From: CALKZN01 sp964633815
GTDB lineage: Bacteria; Pseudomonadota; Gammaproteobacteria; Arenicellales; Arenicellaceae
DNA: 31,193 nucleotides
Direction: 5' to 3'
NCBI GenBank assembly: GCA_964633815.1
Contig: CAZWHW010000021.1
Coordinates: 1 to 31,193 of the forward strand
The position numbers were made by a program, and so were the translations under genes. Shown one piece after another: positions 14,124 through 21,432 of this stretch; position 1 is the stretch's first letter, and each line of letters starts with the position of its first letter. The notes under the pieces are model-generated. The model ran no database searches and was not told the origin of the DNA. It was given only the letters and a program-made list of their open reading frames with translations.

Positions 14124-14594
14124 CTATTGTTTTTGAAGTTTTTTAAATTCAAGCCATTCTTGATATTCCTTGAACTCTTGATAATCATTTGAGCTACTTG
14201 CTCTAGCACGTTTCCATTCTTCGAAATTTGCGGTGTCTTGAGAACTAATCGCAATGCTTGGTTGTTGATTAACAACCGGTGCATTAACAACCGGTCCACC
14301 ACCAACACTTGGAGGAACAGTGAGATCACCTTTATTTCTTATATTTGTAGTATTAGTTGGTTGATAAACAGGCGCATTACCTGTTCTTTGTGCATTTTCA
14401 AGACGTTCGAGGCGAGCACGTAATTCTTCATTTTCTTTTCTAGTTCTTGATTTAAAAATGCCTATATTGCCGAGGTCTAAAGAAGGATCGTCTTTATCTT
14501 CTCTATCAAATTGATCTTCGGCTTCACCAGTGGCCCTACAAGCAGATAAACTAATAAAAATGAGTATTGTAATTAAAACTCGAAGCATATTCAT
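14124..14594 (-). CDS. Predicted lipoprotein with coiled coil and C-terminal WLEF motif
   Basis: Not recognised as a known family. From the ATG at 14594 it is 156 residues; an ATG at 14588 and a TTG at 14612 are alternatives. It has a lipoprotein signal ending LSAC (Cys19), an acidic segment (EDQFDREDKDD), a short coiled coil (RKENEELRARLERLENAQ), then a proline/asparagine-rich linker containing PVVNAPVVN. The C-terminus runs FEEWKRARASSSNDYQEFKE and then YQEWLEFKKLQKQ. This W-(K/R)-x-A-R ... YQE ... WLEF-x-KL pattern is shared with the next gene, suggesting duplication followed by divergence of the middle part. The product is probably anchored in the outer or inner membrane facing the periplasm. 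Confidence 0.78.
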   Translation of the reverse strand: MNMLRVLITILIFISLSACRATGEAEDQFDREDKDDPSLDLGNIGIFKSRTRKENEELRARLERLENAQRTGNAPVYQPTNTTNIRNKGDLTVPPSVGGGPVVNAPVVNQQPSIAISSQDTANFEEWKRARASSSNDYQEFKEYQEWLEFKKLQKQ

Positions 14595-14722
14595 AATAAT
14601 TTTTAGAAGCAATATAAATCAGAGTTCTGAATAATAACTAAATATGCGCAGTAATAATAGATTTTATTAAAAAATTGATTATTGAATAATTTGTTTAAGG
14701 TTTAATTTGAAGCTATTAGACA

Positions 14723-14757
14723 AAAAAAAGCCTAAACAAGAAGTTTAGGCTTTTTTT
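14723..14757. terminator. Intrinsic terminator of the porin gene
   Basis: A 15-bp perfect stem with a 5-base loop (AAGAA on the plus strand) has the core GCCTAAAC/GTTTAGGC flanked by A7 and T7. In the minus direction it follows the porin stop by 21 bases and ends in a U-run. The symmetry lets it also stop plus-strand transcripts. Confidence 0.92.
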
Positions 14758-14778
14758 GCGCTATAAGTTTTAAAAAAC

Positions 14779-15840
14779 TTAGAATTTGACGCGGCCACCT
14801 AATGCCCAAACATTATCATCATCGTTGTCGGCAGTTACAACGTTGTTTGTCCAGTCACCATAGTTTAAGTAAATTTCAGCACCTTTAACCGGTTTCCAAA
14901 CTGCACTAAGAATAAGAAGTTCATTCGAGTCACCACCTTCTAGTACACCATCAGCGCTGCGCTCGTCCTCTTCACCATATCCAGCTGAAATAACAAAGTG
15001 TTTGCCGAGGTCCCAAGAAGCCATGAACCAATCGTTTTCAGATGTTGTAACGCCAGCAAAATTTTCAAATTCACCAGTTGAGTAATTAAGACCTAAACCA
15101 AACGGGAACTTATATGCAACAGAGAAGTCAAATGTTTCAGAGTCATCACTACCTCGGTCAGTCAATCCAATCTGTGCTCTAACTTTTCCCCAACTGCCTT
15201 TAGCGTTATAATATCCAGCAATTTCAGTTGTATCTAAATCATTAAGAGAAACAGCAAAGGCGAATCCACTCCAGTTAGGTGAATCATAACGTATACGGTT
15301 CTCACGAGAACGACCATCAATATCTGAGAAGTCAGTACCAACACCGTTGAACAATAAGTGAGCTTCAGCACCACCTTGGAAGTTAAGGATGCCGTATGAT
15401 TCACTGGTACCGTTTGCAGCACCGTCACCACGACCAATGCCGATTTTACCGAAAGGGCCTGCAACCCAAATGTCAGCATAACGTACTTCACGAACAGGCG
15501 TAGGGCCAAAATTATCGTTAGGTGTACCATCCGCAGCAGTTGCGCCTACAGGATCTGCACCACCAGAGTCAATACCAATTTGGTCAGGGTCGTTAGACTG
15601 AGCGAATTGAGCTTGAAGCTCAAAACGAGTACCAACAGAAAATCCGTTGCCGAATTTTTTATCAGCTATAAAACGGAAACGTGAACCAGTTGTATTGTTA
15701 TCAACGACTGTAAGATCGTCAACAGCGCCACCTGCAAGAGCAGCAACGTTTACTTGTCCTGAAATTTTTACTGCAGCTTGAGCTGAAGGTGCAGCTACCA
15801 TACCAGCTGCTAAAGCAGCTACTAAAATTTTAGTTTTCAT
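14779..15840 (-). CDS. Outer-membrane general porin
   Basis: The 353-residue product has a clear Sec signal peptide (MKTKILVAALAAGMVAAPSA, cleavage after AQA) and then the usual start of a Gram-negative trimeric porin, VKISGQVNVAAL. It continues with many short alternating strands, the SRFRFIADKKFGNGFSVGTR and FELQAQF segments, VRYADIWVAGPFGKIGIGRG (the constriction-loop region), and RIRYDSPNWSGFAF. It ends in phenylalanine (WALGGRVKF), the outer-membrane assembly signal. Substrate specificity cannot be read from sequence. A good Shine-Dalgarno (AGAGGTAATTCT on the minus strand) precedes the ATG. It is transcribed alone, with its own terminator, and is divergent from mnmG. Confidence 0.93.
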   Translation of the reverse strand: MKTKILVAALAAGMVAAPSAQAAVKISGQVNVAALAGGAVDDLTVVDNNTTGSRFRFIADKKFGNGFSVGTRFELQAQFAQSNDPDQIGIDSGGADPVGATAADGTPNDNFGPTPVREVRYADIWVAGPFGKIGIGRGDGAANGTSESYGILNFQGGAEAHLLFNGVGTDFSDIDGRSRENRIRYDSPNWSGFAFAVSLNDLDTTEIAGYYNAKGSWGKVRAQIGLTDRGSDDSETFDFSVAYKFPFGLGLNYSTGEFENFAGVTTSENDWFMASWDLGKHFVISAGYGEEDERSADGVLEGGDSNELLILSAVWKPVKGAEIYLNYGDWTNNVVTADNDDDNVWALGGRVKF

Positions 15841-16018
15841 AGAATTACCTCTATTAATGTTAGTTTTTTTGAGAATTTCCGCTTAAAAATTTATGTTATA
15901 TAAAAAAGTAATAAGCAGAGAAACTCTAGCTAAAGAACAATTTGATTGATCTAGAACAAACTACAGTATACCTCAATTTTTACAAGAGTGTTAAAAAAAT
16001 CGACATTTTTGCAACAAA

Positions 16019-16040
16019 CATGTTGTTTTTTTACAACATG
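16019..16040. repeat. Inverted repeat CATGTTGT-N6-ACAACATG upstream of the porin gene
   Basis: Two perfect 8-base arms flank six T residues, about 180 bp upstream of the porin start. A third related element, GCAACA (16011-16016), lies just to the left. The form and position suit a repressor or activator binding site, but no matching regulator is identified here. Confidence 0.45.
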
Positions 16041-16141
16041 AACCCTTTTTCTTGTCAAATATAATGATGAAGATAGGTTTAATAGGGGAAAGTAACATAT
16101 AATTCAATTTCTCCAATTTATAGGTAGTTGAATATAAAATC

Positions 16142-16163
16142 AGCCTTTTAGAGGCTATTTTTT
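16142..16163 (+). terminator. Terminator-like hairpin in the mnmG leader (possible attenuator)
   Basis: AGCCT (16142-16146) pairs with AGGCT (16152-16156) across a 5-base loop and is followed by A and then T6 (16158-16163). It lies just ahead of the mnmG ribosome-binding site (AAGGCGG at 16171-16177), so it would reduce read-through into mnmG or end an upstream transcript. Confidence 0.45.
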
Positions 16164-16197
16164 CTAAAGAAAGGCGGATTAGTTGCAAAATAAAGAC

Positions 16198-18105
16198 ATG
16201 TTCCATACTGAAAATTTCGATGTCATTGTTATTGGTGGTGGTCATGCAGGTACTGAGGCCGCTTTGGCGTCAGCCCGCATGGGTTTAAAAACTTTATTGA
16301 TAACCCATAATATTGAAACGATTGGACAAATGTCCTGCAATCCAGCGATTGGTGGTATTGGCAAAGGACATATTGTTAAAGAAGTGGATGCTATGGGCGG
16401 TGCCATGGCAACAGCAATTGATAAGGCAGGTATTCAATGGCGCACTTTGAATGCTCGTAAAGGTCCAGCGGTTCGTGCGACCCGAGCTCAAGCTGACAGA
16501 GTTCTATATAAAGCAGCTATTCGTGAGATCGTTGAAAACCAGGAAAATTTATCACTATTCCAACAGGCGGTTGAAGATTTAATCATTGAAAATGACCGAG
16601 TGGTTGGTGTAATTACCCAGATGGGTCTTAAGTTTCAAGCAAGAACAGTTGTAATGACAACAGGAACTTTTTTGGCGGGGAAAATCCATATTGGTGAGCA
16701 AAATTATCAAGGTGGTCGTGCCGGCGACCCCCCTGCAAACACTTTGTCTGCCCGGTTGCGTGAATTGTCTTTTCGGGTTGAACGCTTGAAAACTGGAACG
16801 CCTGCAAGAATTGATGGTAGGACTATCGACTTTTCTAAAATGGAAGAACAGCCTGGTGATCAACCTATACCTGTTTTTTCTTTTATGGGAAATTTAAGTC
16901 AGCATCCCAAACAAATTTCTTGCTATATCACGCATACAAATGAAAAAACCCATGATGTCATTCGCAGTGGTTTAGATAGATCACCTTTGTATACTGGTGT
17001 TATTGAGGGTGTTGGCCCACGCTATTGTCCTTCAATTGAAGATAAAATTATGCGCTTTGCCGACAAGAATTCGCACCAAATTTTTGTTGAACCAGAAGGA
17101 TTATCAACTTATGAAGTGTATCCGAATGGGATTTCAACTTCCTTGCCCTATGATGTGCAGTTCAACTTTATACGCTCGATTGTTGGCTTTGAAAATGCCA
17201 TGATCACGCGCCCAGGCTATGCAATCGAATATGACTATTTCGATCCGCGCGATTTGCATCCAACGCTAGAAACTTCTAGTGTTTCCGGTTTGTTTTTTGC
17301 TGGACAAATAAATGGCACGACAGGCTATGAGGAAGCTGCAGGCCAAGGACTGCTCGCTGGTATTAATGCAGCGCTACAAGTTAAAGGCAAGGAGCCATGG
17401 TATCCAAAACGGAACGAGGCTTATATAGGTGTTTTGGTTGATGATTTAATTACCATGGGCACTAAAGAGCCGTATCGCATGTTTACTTCACGCGCAGAGT
17501 ATAGGTTGCAATTGCGTGAAGATAATGCGGATATCCGGTTGACTAGCAAAGCCCATGAATTGGGCTTAATTGATGAGAATAGATGGCGAGCGTTTAATGA
17601 AAAAATGGATGCAATTGCTGCAGAAACAAAACGCATGGAAAGCACTTGGATTCAAGCGGGTTCAGTAGAGCCAGAGCAAGCCAATGAAGTATTGGGCAGT
17701 GAATTAAAACGTGAAGCCTGTTTAATGGATTTATTGCGTCGACCGCAAGTGAATTACGCTAACTTGATGACTTTGCCAACGGCAGGTGAATCAGTGTCAG
17801 ACCCAACCGTTGCAGAACAAATAGAAATTCAGGCTAAATATCAAGGGTATATTGAGCGCCAGCAATTAGAGATAGATAAACTCAAACGCAATGAGGATAC
17901 TGTGCTGCCCGAAAACATAGATTTCGAAGCGGTTAAAGGTTTGTCAAATGAAGTCAAACAAAAACTGATGGATCATAAGCCAGCGAATATTGGTCAGGCA
18001 TCTCGTATTTCTGGCGTCACTCCTGCGGCAATTTCTTTGCTCTTAGTGCATTTAAAAAAGCGACATAATTCAATGAATCCTTTGTCAAAACAAACAGTGA
18101 ACTAA
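16198..18105 (+). CDS. mnmG: tRNA uridine-5-carboxymethylaminomethyl modification enzyme MnmG (GidA)
   Basis: MnmG is the FAD-dependent partner of MnmE in wobble-uridine modification of tRNA. The 635-residue product is full length: FAD-binding VIVIGGGHAGTEAALAS near the N-terminus, QMSCNPAIGGIGKGHIVKE, GRAGDPPANTLS, ITHTNEKTHDVIR, YCPSIEDKIMRF, GQINGTTGYEEAAGQGL and the C-terminal RISGVTPAAISLLLVHLKK. I place the start at ATG 16198 because it aligns with the N-terminus of homologues (MF...FDVI). A TTG at 16183 in frame has the better-placed Shine-Dalgarno and would add five residues, so the start is not settled. The stop overlaps the ATG of the sulfotransferase remnant (TAATG). Confidence 0.96.
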   Translation: MFHTENFDVIVIGGGHAGTEAALASARMGLKTLLITHNIETIGQMSCNPAIGGIGKGHIVKEVDAMGGAMATAIDKAGIQWRTLNARKGPAVRATRAQADRVLYKAAIREIVENQENLSLFQQAVEDLIIENDRVVGVITQMGLKFQARTVVMTTGTFLAGKIHIGEQNYQGGRAGDPPANTLSARLRELSFRVERLKTGTPARIDGRTIDFSKMEEQPGDQPIPVFSFMGNLSQHPKQISCYITHTNEKTHDVIRSGLDRSPLYTGVIEGVGPRYCPSIEDKIMRFADKNSHQIFVEPEGLSTYEVYPNGISTSLPYDVQFNFIRSIVGFENAMITRPGYAIEYDYFDPRDLHPTLETSSVSGLFFAGQINGTTGYEEAAGQGLLAGINAALQVKGKEPWYPKRNEAYIGVLVDDLITMGTKEPYRMFTSRAEYRLQLREDNADIRLTSKAHELGLIDENRWRAFNEKMDAIAAETKRMESTWIQAGSVEPEQANEVLGSELKREACLMDLLRRPQVNYANLMTLPTAGESVSDPTVAEQIEIQAKYQGYIERQQLEIDKLKRNEDTVLPENIDFEAVKGLSNEVKQKLMDHKPANIGQASRISGVTPAAISLLLVHLKKRHNSMNPLSKQTVN

Positions 18106-18381
18106 TGGTTGCTAGATTGCCAGATTCTTTGGTCATTGAAGGGATGCGCTGTGGTTCCGCAGCTTTGTATAAAACGTTATCAAGTCACTCAAAATTATTT
18201 CTTCCTGACACTAAGGAGTTATATTTTTGCTCACCGCGGTTGAAAAAATCAGGTGCTTCAAGACAGGCGCAAAACAATAAGCTTAAGATTGAAGTTTCAG
18301 TTAAACAGCAATTAATCCGAAAGTTCCAACAATACAGAACTTTTTATTTGGTTAGGGCGACTAGGGCGTGAATTGCCTTAA
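18105..18381 (+). pseudogene. Sulfotransferase remnant: N- and C-terminal pieces joined by a large deletion, with a frameshift
   Basis: The N-terminal 43 codons are a convincing PAPS-dependent sulfotransferase start: LPDSLVIEGMRCGSAALYKT, then SKLFLPDTKELYF, the P-loop-like PAPS-binding region and its following strand. The same frame then jumps to what looks like the C-terminal end of that family (GASRQAQNNKLKIEV, QQLIRKFQQY). A +/-1 frameshift near 18340 puts the expected last motif into another frame (TELFIWLGRLGRELP, ending at TAA 18379-18381). In the original frame a stop comes at 18369-18371. Roughly 180 residues of the normal 270-300 are missing, so no active enzyme is expected. It lies between mnmG and rsmG, starting in the mnmG stop codon. 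Confidence 0.68.
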
Positions 18382-18412
18382 TAATGAAAAACTAATCAAG
18401 AATCTTTCAATA

Positions 18413-19087
18413 ATGTCTATCGTAACCTTACAGCATGAACAGCAACTATGTGATGGATTGCTGAATCTTAAAATAGATTTTGATGAACAACACATTGTGC
18501 AATTGAAAAACTACCTGACTTTATTAGCTAAATGGAATCAAACTCATAACTTAACAGCCATCACTAATTTGCAGCAAATGATAGATCTACATATATTAGA
18601 TTCTTTATCAGTGTTGTCGATGATTAAAGGAGAGAATTTGTTGGATGTGGGTAGTGGTGCGGGTTTGCCTGGTTTGGCCATCGCGATATTTAAACCAGAA
18701 GTTCAGATTTCATCGATTGATACTCGAGGAAAAAAAATTCAGTTTCAGCAGCTTGCAGCGGCAACATTGGAGCTGCATAATTTTCAAGCAATACACACTA
18801 GAGTTGAGGACTATCAAGCGCCAGTGCTTTTTGAGCAAATTATTTCTCGTGCTTTTTCCAGCCTAGAAAACTTTATACAATGGACCAAACACCTATTAGT
18901 TGCAGATGGGGAGTGGCTAGCCATGAAAGGTCAGTTTCCTGAGCAAGAATTATTGGCTCTAACTGAAACATATGACATACAACCAGATTCGATAAAAGCT
19001 TTGAGTATCCCTAATGTAAAAGTAGATAGACATTTATTAATTTTTAAACCTAAAAATAACGAAAATGTGGAATTTAAAACCTCGTAA
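18413..19087 (+). CDS. rsmG: 16S rRNA (guanine-527-N7)-methyltransferase RsmG (GidB)
   Basis: RsmG methylates N7 of G527 in 16S rRNA using S-adenosylmethionine. From ATG 18413 the product has 224 residues. It shows the family pattern: LLAKWNQTHNLTAITNLQQM, HILDSLSVL, the SAM-binding motif LLDVGSGAGLPGLAIA, then ISRAFSSLENFIQW and WLAMKGQFPEQEL. A GTG at 18368 would add 15 residues, but those codons lie within the sulfotransferase remnant and the shorter form matches the usual N-terminal length. Its 3' end overlaps the cupin-like gene by 23 bases. Loss of RsmG is known to give low-level streptomycin resistance in other bacteria. Confidence 0.95.
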   Translation: MSIVTLQHEQQLCDGLLNLKIDFDEQHIVQLKNYLTLLAKWNQTHNLTAITNLQQMIDLHILDSLSVLSMIKGENLLDVGSGAGLPGLAIAIFKPEVQISSIDTRGKKIQFQQLAAATLELHNFQAIHTRVEDYQAPVLFEQIISRAFSSLENFIQWTKHLLVADGEWLAMKGQFPEQELLALTETYDIQPDSIKALSIPNVKVDRHLLIFKPKNNENVEFKTS

Positions 19088-19493
19088 AGCTGATGAGGTG
19101 ATTGGCCAAAATTATTTGCGTCGCTGGCATTTGCGCCGAAAGATAAATAGTTGGAATTTATATCTGCATCGTTATGATGGCAGCGACGATGATCGAGCTT
19201 TGCATGATCATCCTTGGAAAAGCATAAGCATTTTATTATGGGGCAGTCTGTTTGAGATAGAAAAACGGCGCCGCTATCGGCTGTTATGGTTTTTGCCAAA
19301 ATATCGTAAAGCTGACCATGCGCATCGCATAGAACTTCATAGTCGTTGCGCTTATACCTTGTTTTTTACATTTAAAAAACAGCGTGAATGGGGCTTTCAT
19401 TGTCCACAAGGATGGAAACATTGGCGTGATTTTACTGGTCCAGATGGCCAGCAAACAGGCGCAGGTTGCGGTGAATCTGATAGTCAAAATTGA
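19065..19493 (+). CDS. Cupin-like protein of unknown function
   Basis: The 142-residue product is unassigned in function. It starts MWNLKPRKADEVIG and has a compact set of motifs that I associate with a small cupin-fold family found scattered in proteobacteria and phages: LRRWHLRRKINSWNLYLHRY, DDDRALHDHPW, AHRIEL and REWGFHCPQGWKHWRDF. The histidines in HDHPW, HAHRIEL and FHC/KHW could form a metal site, as in cupins. The first 23 bases overlap the end of rsmG, which suggests translational coupling. It stands between rsmG and parA, which are usually adjacent, so it looks like an insertion into a conserved order. No enzymatic role can be given. Confidence 0.75.
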   Translation: MWNLKPRKADEVIGQNYLRRWHLRRKINSWNLYLHRYDGSDDDRALHDHPWKSISILLWGSLFEIEKRRRYRLLWFLPKYRKADHAHRIELHSRCAYTLFFTFKKQREWGFHCPQGWKHWRDFTGPDGQQTGAGCGESDSQN

Positions 19494-19545
19494 AAATAAA
19501 TCGTTAAAGATATCAAGCCTTGAGGGGTGTTCCCAGTAGTGAAAT

Positions 19546-19574
19546 TTGTTACTCTATCGAGCCCTAGCTATTTT
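19546..19574 (+). promoter_or_regulatory. Possible sigma70-type promoter for parA-parB
   Basis: TTGTTA at 19546-19551, a 17-base spacer and TATTTT at 19569-19574 lie 36 bases before the parA ATG. Four of six bases match at each element. AGGACAAAGGC just upstream of the ATG provides the ribosome-binding site. Confidence 0.45.
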
Positions 19575-19610
19575 GAGCTTGGCAAAAACTAATCATATCA
19601 GGACAAAGGC

Positions 19611-20372
19611 ATGCCGAAACAAGCCAAAATTATTGCTGTTACTAATCAAAAAGGTGGAGTGGGTAAAACGACCACTAGTATCAATCTGGCTGCAAGTCTT
19701 GCACGGGTTGGTAAAAAAGTGTTGATGATTGATTTGGACCCCCAAGGCAATGGTACGGTTGGCAGCGGTGTAGGCAAAGGTGAATACGAATTGTCAATTT
19801 ATGAAGTTTTAGTTGATTCAACACCTGTTAAAGAGGTCATTAAAACCGTTGAAGCTGGATTTGATGTTATCCCTTCAGATGGTGATTTAGCTGGAGCACA
19901 AGTTGAACTAATTAATGAAATTGGCCGTGAGCTACTTTTAAAAAATGCATTAAAAGCAGTTGTTAGTGATTATGACTATATGTTCATTGACTGCCCACCT
20001 GCATTAAATGTGTTAACAATAAACGCTATGGTTGCGGCAAATAGCGTCATTATTCCAATGCAGTGTGAATATTTTGCACTTGAGGGTTTGAGTTCTTTAG
20101 TTGATACGATTAAGAAAATTCGTGACACTTTAAACCCTGATTTACAAATTGAAGGTTTGTTACGCACAATGTTTGATTCGAGAAATAGTCTTGCGGGTGA
20201 GGTGTCTGATCAATTAGAAGCTCATTTTGGTAATAAAGTCTACAAAACTATTATTCCACGTAATGTTCGTTTAGCTGAAGCGCCAAGTTATGGTCAGCCG
20301 GCATTGTTATATGACAAGAGCTCTAAAGGTGCTCTTGCCTATTTGGCCTTGGCTGCTGAGATGGTGTCGTAA
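19611..20372 (+). CDS. parA: Chromosome-partitioning ATPase ParA (Soj)
   Basis: ParA binds DNA non-specifically as an ATP dimer; ParB-parS complexes stimulate ATP hydrolysis and follow the ParA gradient, moving the origin to the cell pole or quarter. The 253-residue protein has the deviant Walker A KGGVGKTT at 14-21 (signature lysine K14), MIDLDPQGNGT, the Walker B region YMFIDCPPALNVLTINAM, and IPMQCEYFALEGLSSL. It lacks an N-terminal helix-turn-helix extension, so it is the chromosomal Soj type and not a plasmid P1-like ParA that represses its own operon. parB follows 30 bp downstream, and two parS sites lie at 6585-6646. Confidence 0.97.
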   Translation: MPKQAKIIAVTNQKGGVGKTTTSINLAASLARVGKKVLMIDLDPQGNGTVGSGVGKGEYELSIYEVLVDSTPVKEVIKTVEAGFDVIPSDGDLAGAQVELINEIGRELLLKNALKAVVSDYDYMFIDCPPALNVLTINAMVAANSVIIPMQCEYFALEGLSSLVDTIKKIRDTLNPDLQIEGLLRTMFDSRNSLAGEVSDQLEAHFGNKVYKTIIPRNVRLAEAPSYGQPALLYDKSSKGALAYLALAAEMVS

Positions 20373-20402
20373 TAAATTTAGATTTTCAAATAACGAAAAA
20401 CG

Positions 20403-21317
20403 ATGGCAACAAAAAAGAAAAAATTAGGTCGTGGCTTAGATGCCTTGTTAGGTGATTTGGCCGGTGGTGTAAAAACTGAAGATTCACAGCAAAACTCATC
20501 ATCTGGAGAAGTTCAGTCGACCAAGCGCTTTGGCGATCGTCTTGCTGAGCTACCTATTGAAAAGTTGCAACGTGGTGTTTATCAGCCGCGTTCTCATATG
20601 GATGAAGAGTCATTACAAGAATTAGCTGAATCTATCAAGGCTCAAGGAATTTTACAGCCTATTTTAGTCAGGCCGGCTCCTAATAATCCATCATCTGAAC
20701 AATATGAAATTATCGCAGGCGAAAGACGCTGGCGTGCCTCCCAAATAGCACAATTAGATACGGTGCCAGTGATTATTCGTGATATTCCTGATGAAGCGAC
20801 TCTAGCAGTTGCTTTGATTGAGAATATTCAACGGGAAAATTTAAATCCCATTGAAGAGGCTGTCGGTTTGCATCGCTTGTTAGAAGAATTTGATTTAACT
20901 CATCAACAAGTTGCTGAACATGTAGGACGTTCGCGTTCTGCGGTTTCTAACTTATTGCGGCTTTTAGCACTTGAAGACCGCGTTAAAGATCTGGTATTTG
21001 CAGGTAAATTAGAAATGGGTCATGCAAGAGCCTTATTAGCTTTGCCAAAGGAACAACAATTTAGAGTGGCCGAATCGATTGTTAAAAAACAGTTTTCGGT
21101 AAGGCAAACAGAAAGTTTGATTAAGCTAGAAACCCGGCCAGTTAGTGAGAAAGCTGAAAAAAACAAAATTGATCCTGATATTAAACATCTACAAGATGAG
21201 TTATCTGACAAGCTGCAAGCGCAAGTAACCATTCAAGATAAAAAAGGTAAAGGTAAGCTTATTATTAGTTATTCAAATTTGTCGGCACTTGATGGGATTT
21301 TGAAGAAAATAAAATAG
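20403..21317 (+). CDS. parB: Chromosome-partitioning protein ParB (Spo0J)
   Basis: ParB is a CTP-dependent DNA clamp that loads at parS and spreads. The 304-residue product starts KKKKLGRGLDALLGD, the ParA-stimulating N-terminal peptide. The CTP-binding domain includes YQPRSHMDEESLQELAESIK, IAGERRWRASQ and ALIENIQRENLNPIEEA. The central helix-turn-helix is THQQVAEHVGRSRSAVSNLLRLL, here quoted as HVGRSRSAVSNLLRLL, followed by MGHARALLAL. The C-terminal dimerisation domain ends GKLIISYSNLSALDGILKKI. The middle parS-binding domain fits the two canonical parS sites about 14 kb away in this window. No terminator is visible before the ATP synthase promoter. Confidence 0.97.
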   Translation: MATKKKKLGRGLDALLGDLAGGVKTEDSQQNSSSGEVQSTKRFGDRLAELPIEKLQRGVYQPRSHMDEESLQELAESIKAQGILQPILVRPAPNNPSSEQYEIIAGERRWRASQIAQLDTVPVIIRDIPDEATLAVALIENIQRENLNPIEEAVGLHRLLEEFDLTHQQVAEHVGRSRSAVSNLLRLLALEDRVKDLVFAGKLEMGHARALLALPKEQQFRVAESIVKKQFSVRQTESLIKLETRPVSEKAEKNKIDPDIKHLQDELSDKLQAQVTIQDKKGKGKLIISYSNLSALDGILKKIK

Positions 21318-21376
21318 CTTTTTAGGCTTATTTACACCAGTTTCTGAAATGACAGGAATAATATTTCTTAGTGCGG

Positions 21377-21405
21377 TTGATTATTTGTTAGACGCGGATT
21401 ATACT
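21377..21405 (+). promoter_or_regulatory. Promoter of the ATP synthase operon
   Basis: TTGATT (21377-21382), a 17-base spacer and TATACT (21400-21405) form a good sigma70-type promoter 28 bases before the atpI ATG. A short GC-rich stretch, CTCCCGCGCGC, follows the -10, resembling a stringent-type discriminator region. Confidence 0.7.
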
Positions 21406-21432
21406 CCCGCGCGCAGATTATAAAGAGGTGCT

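Larger units (their letters stand above)
15841..16182. promoter_or_regulatory. 342-bp divergent intergenic region between the porin gene and mnmG
   Basis: This gap must hold the promoters of both genes. It is AT-rich and has no gene or tRNA that I can see. It contains an inverted repeat at 16019-16040 and a leader hairpin at 16142-16163, listed separately. The porin side has a Shine-Dalgarno but no -35/-10 pair that I can single out with confidence. Confidence 0.6.

Noticed and set aside
18368..18412. GTG at 18368 as the rsmG start
   Set aside because: It falls in the sulfotransferase remnant and gives an N-terminus longer than the family; the ATG at 18413 fits better.
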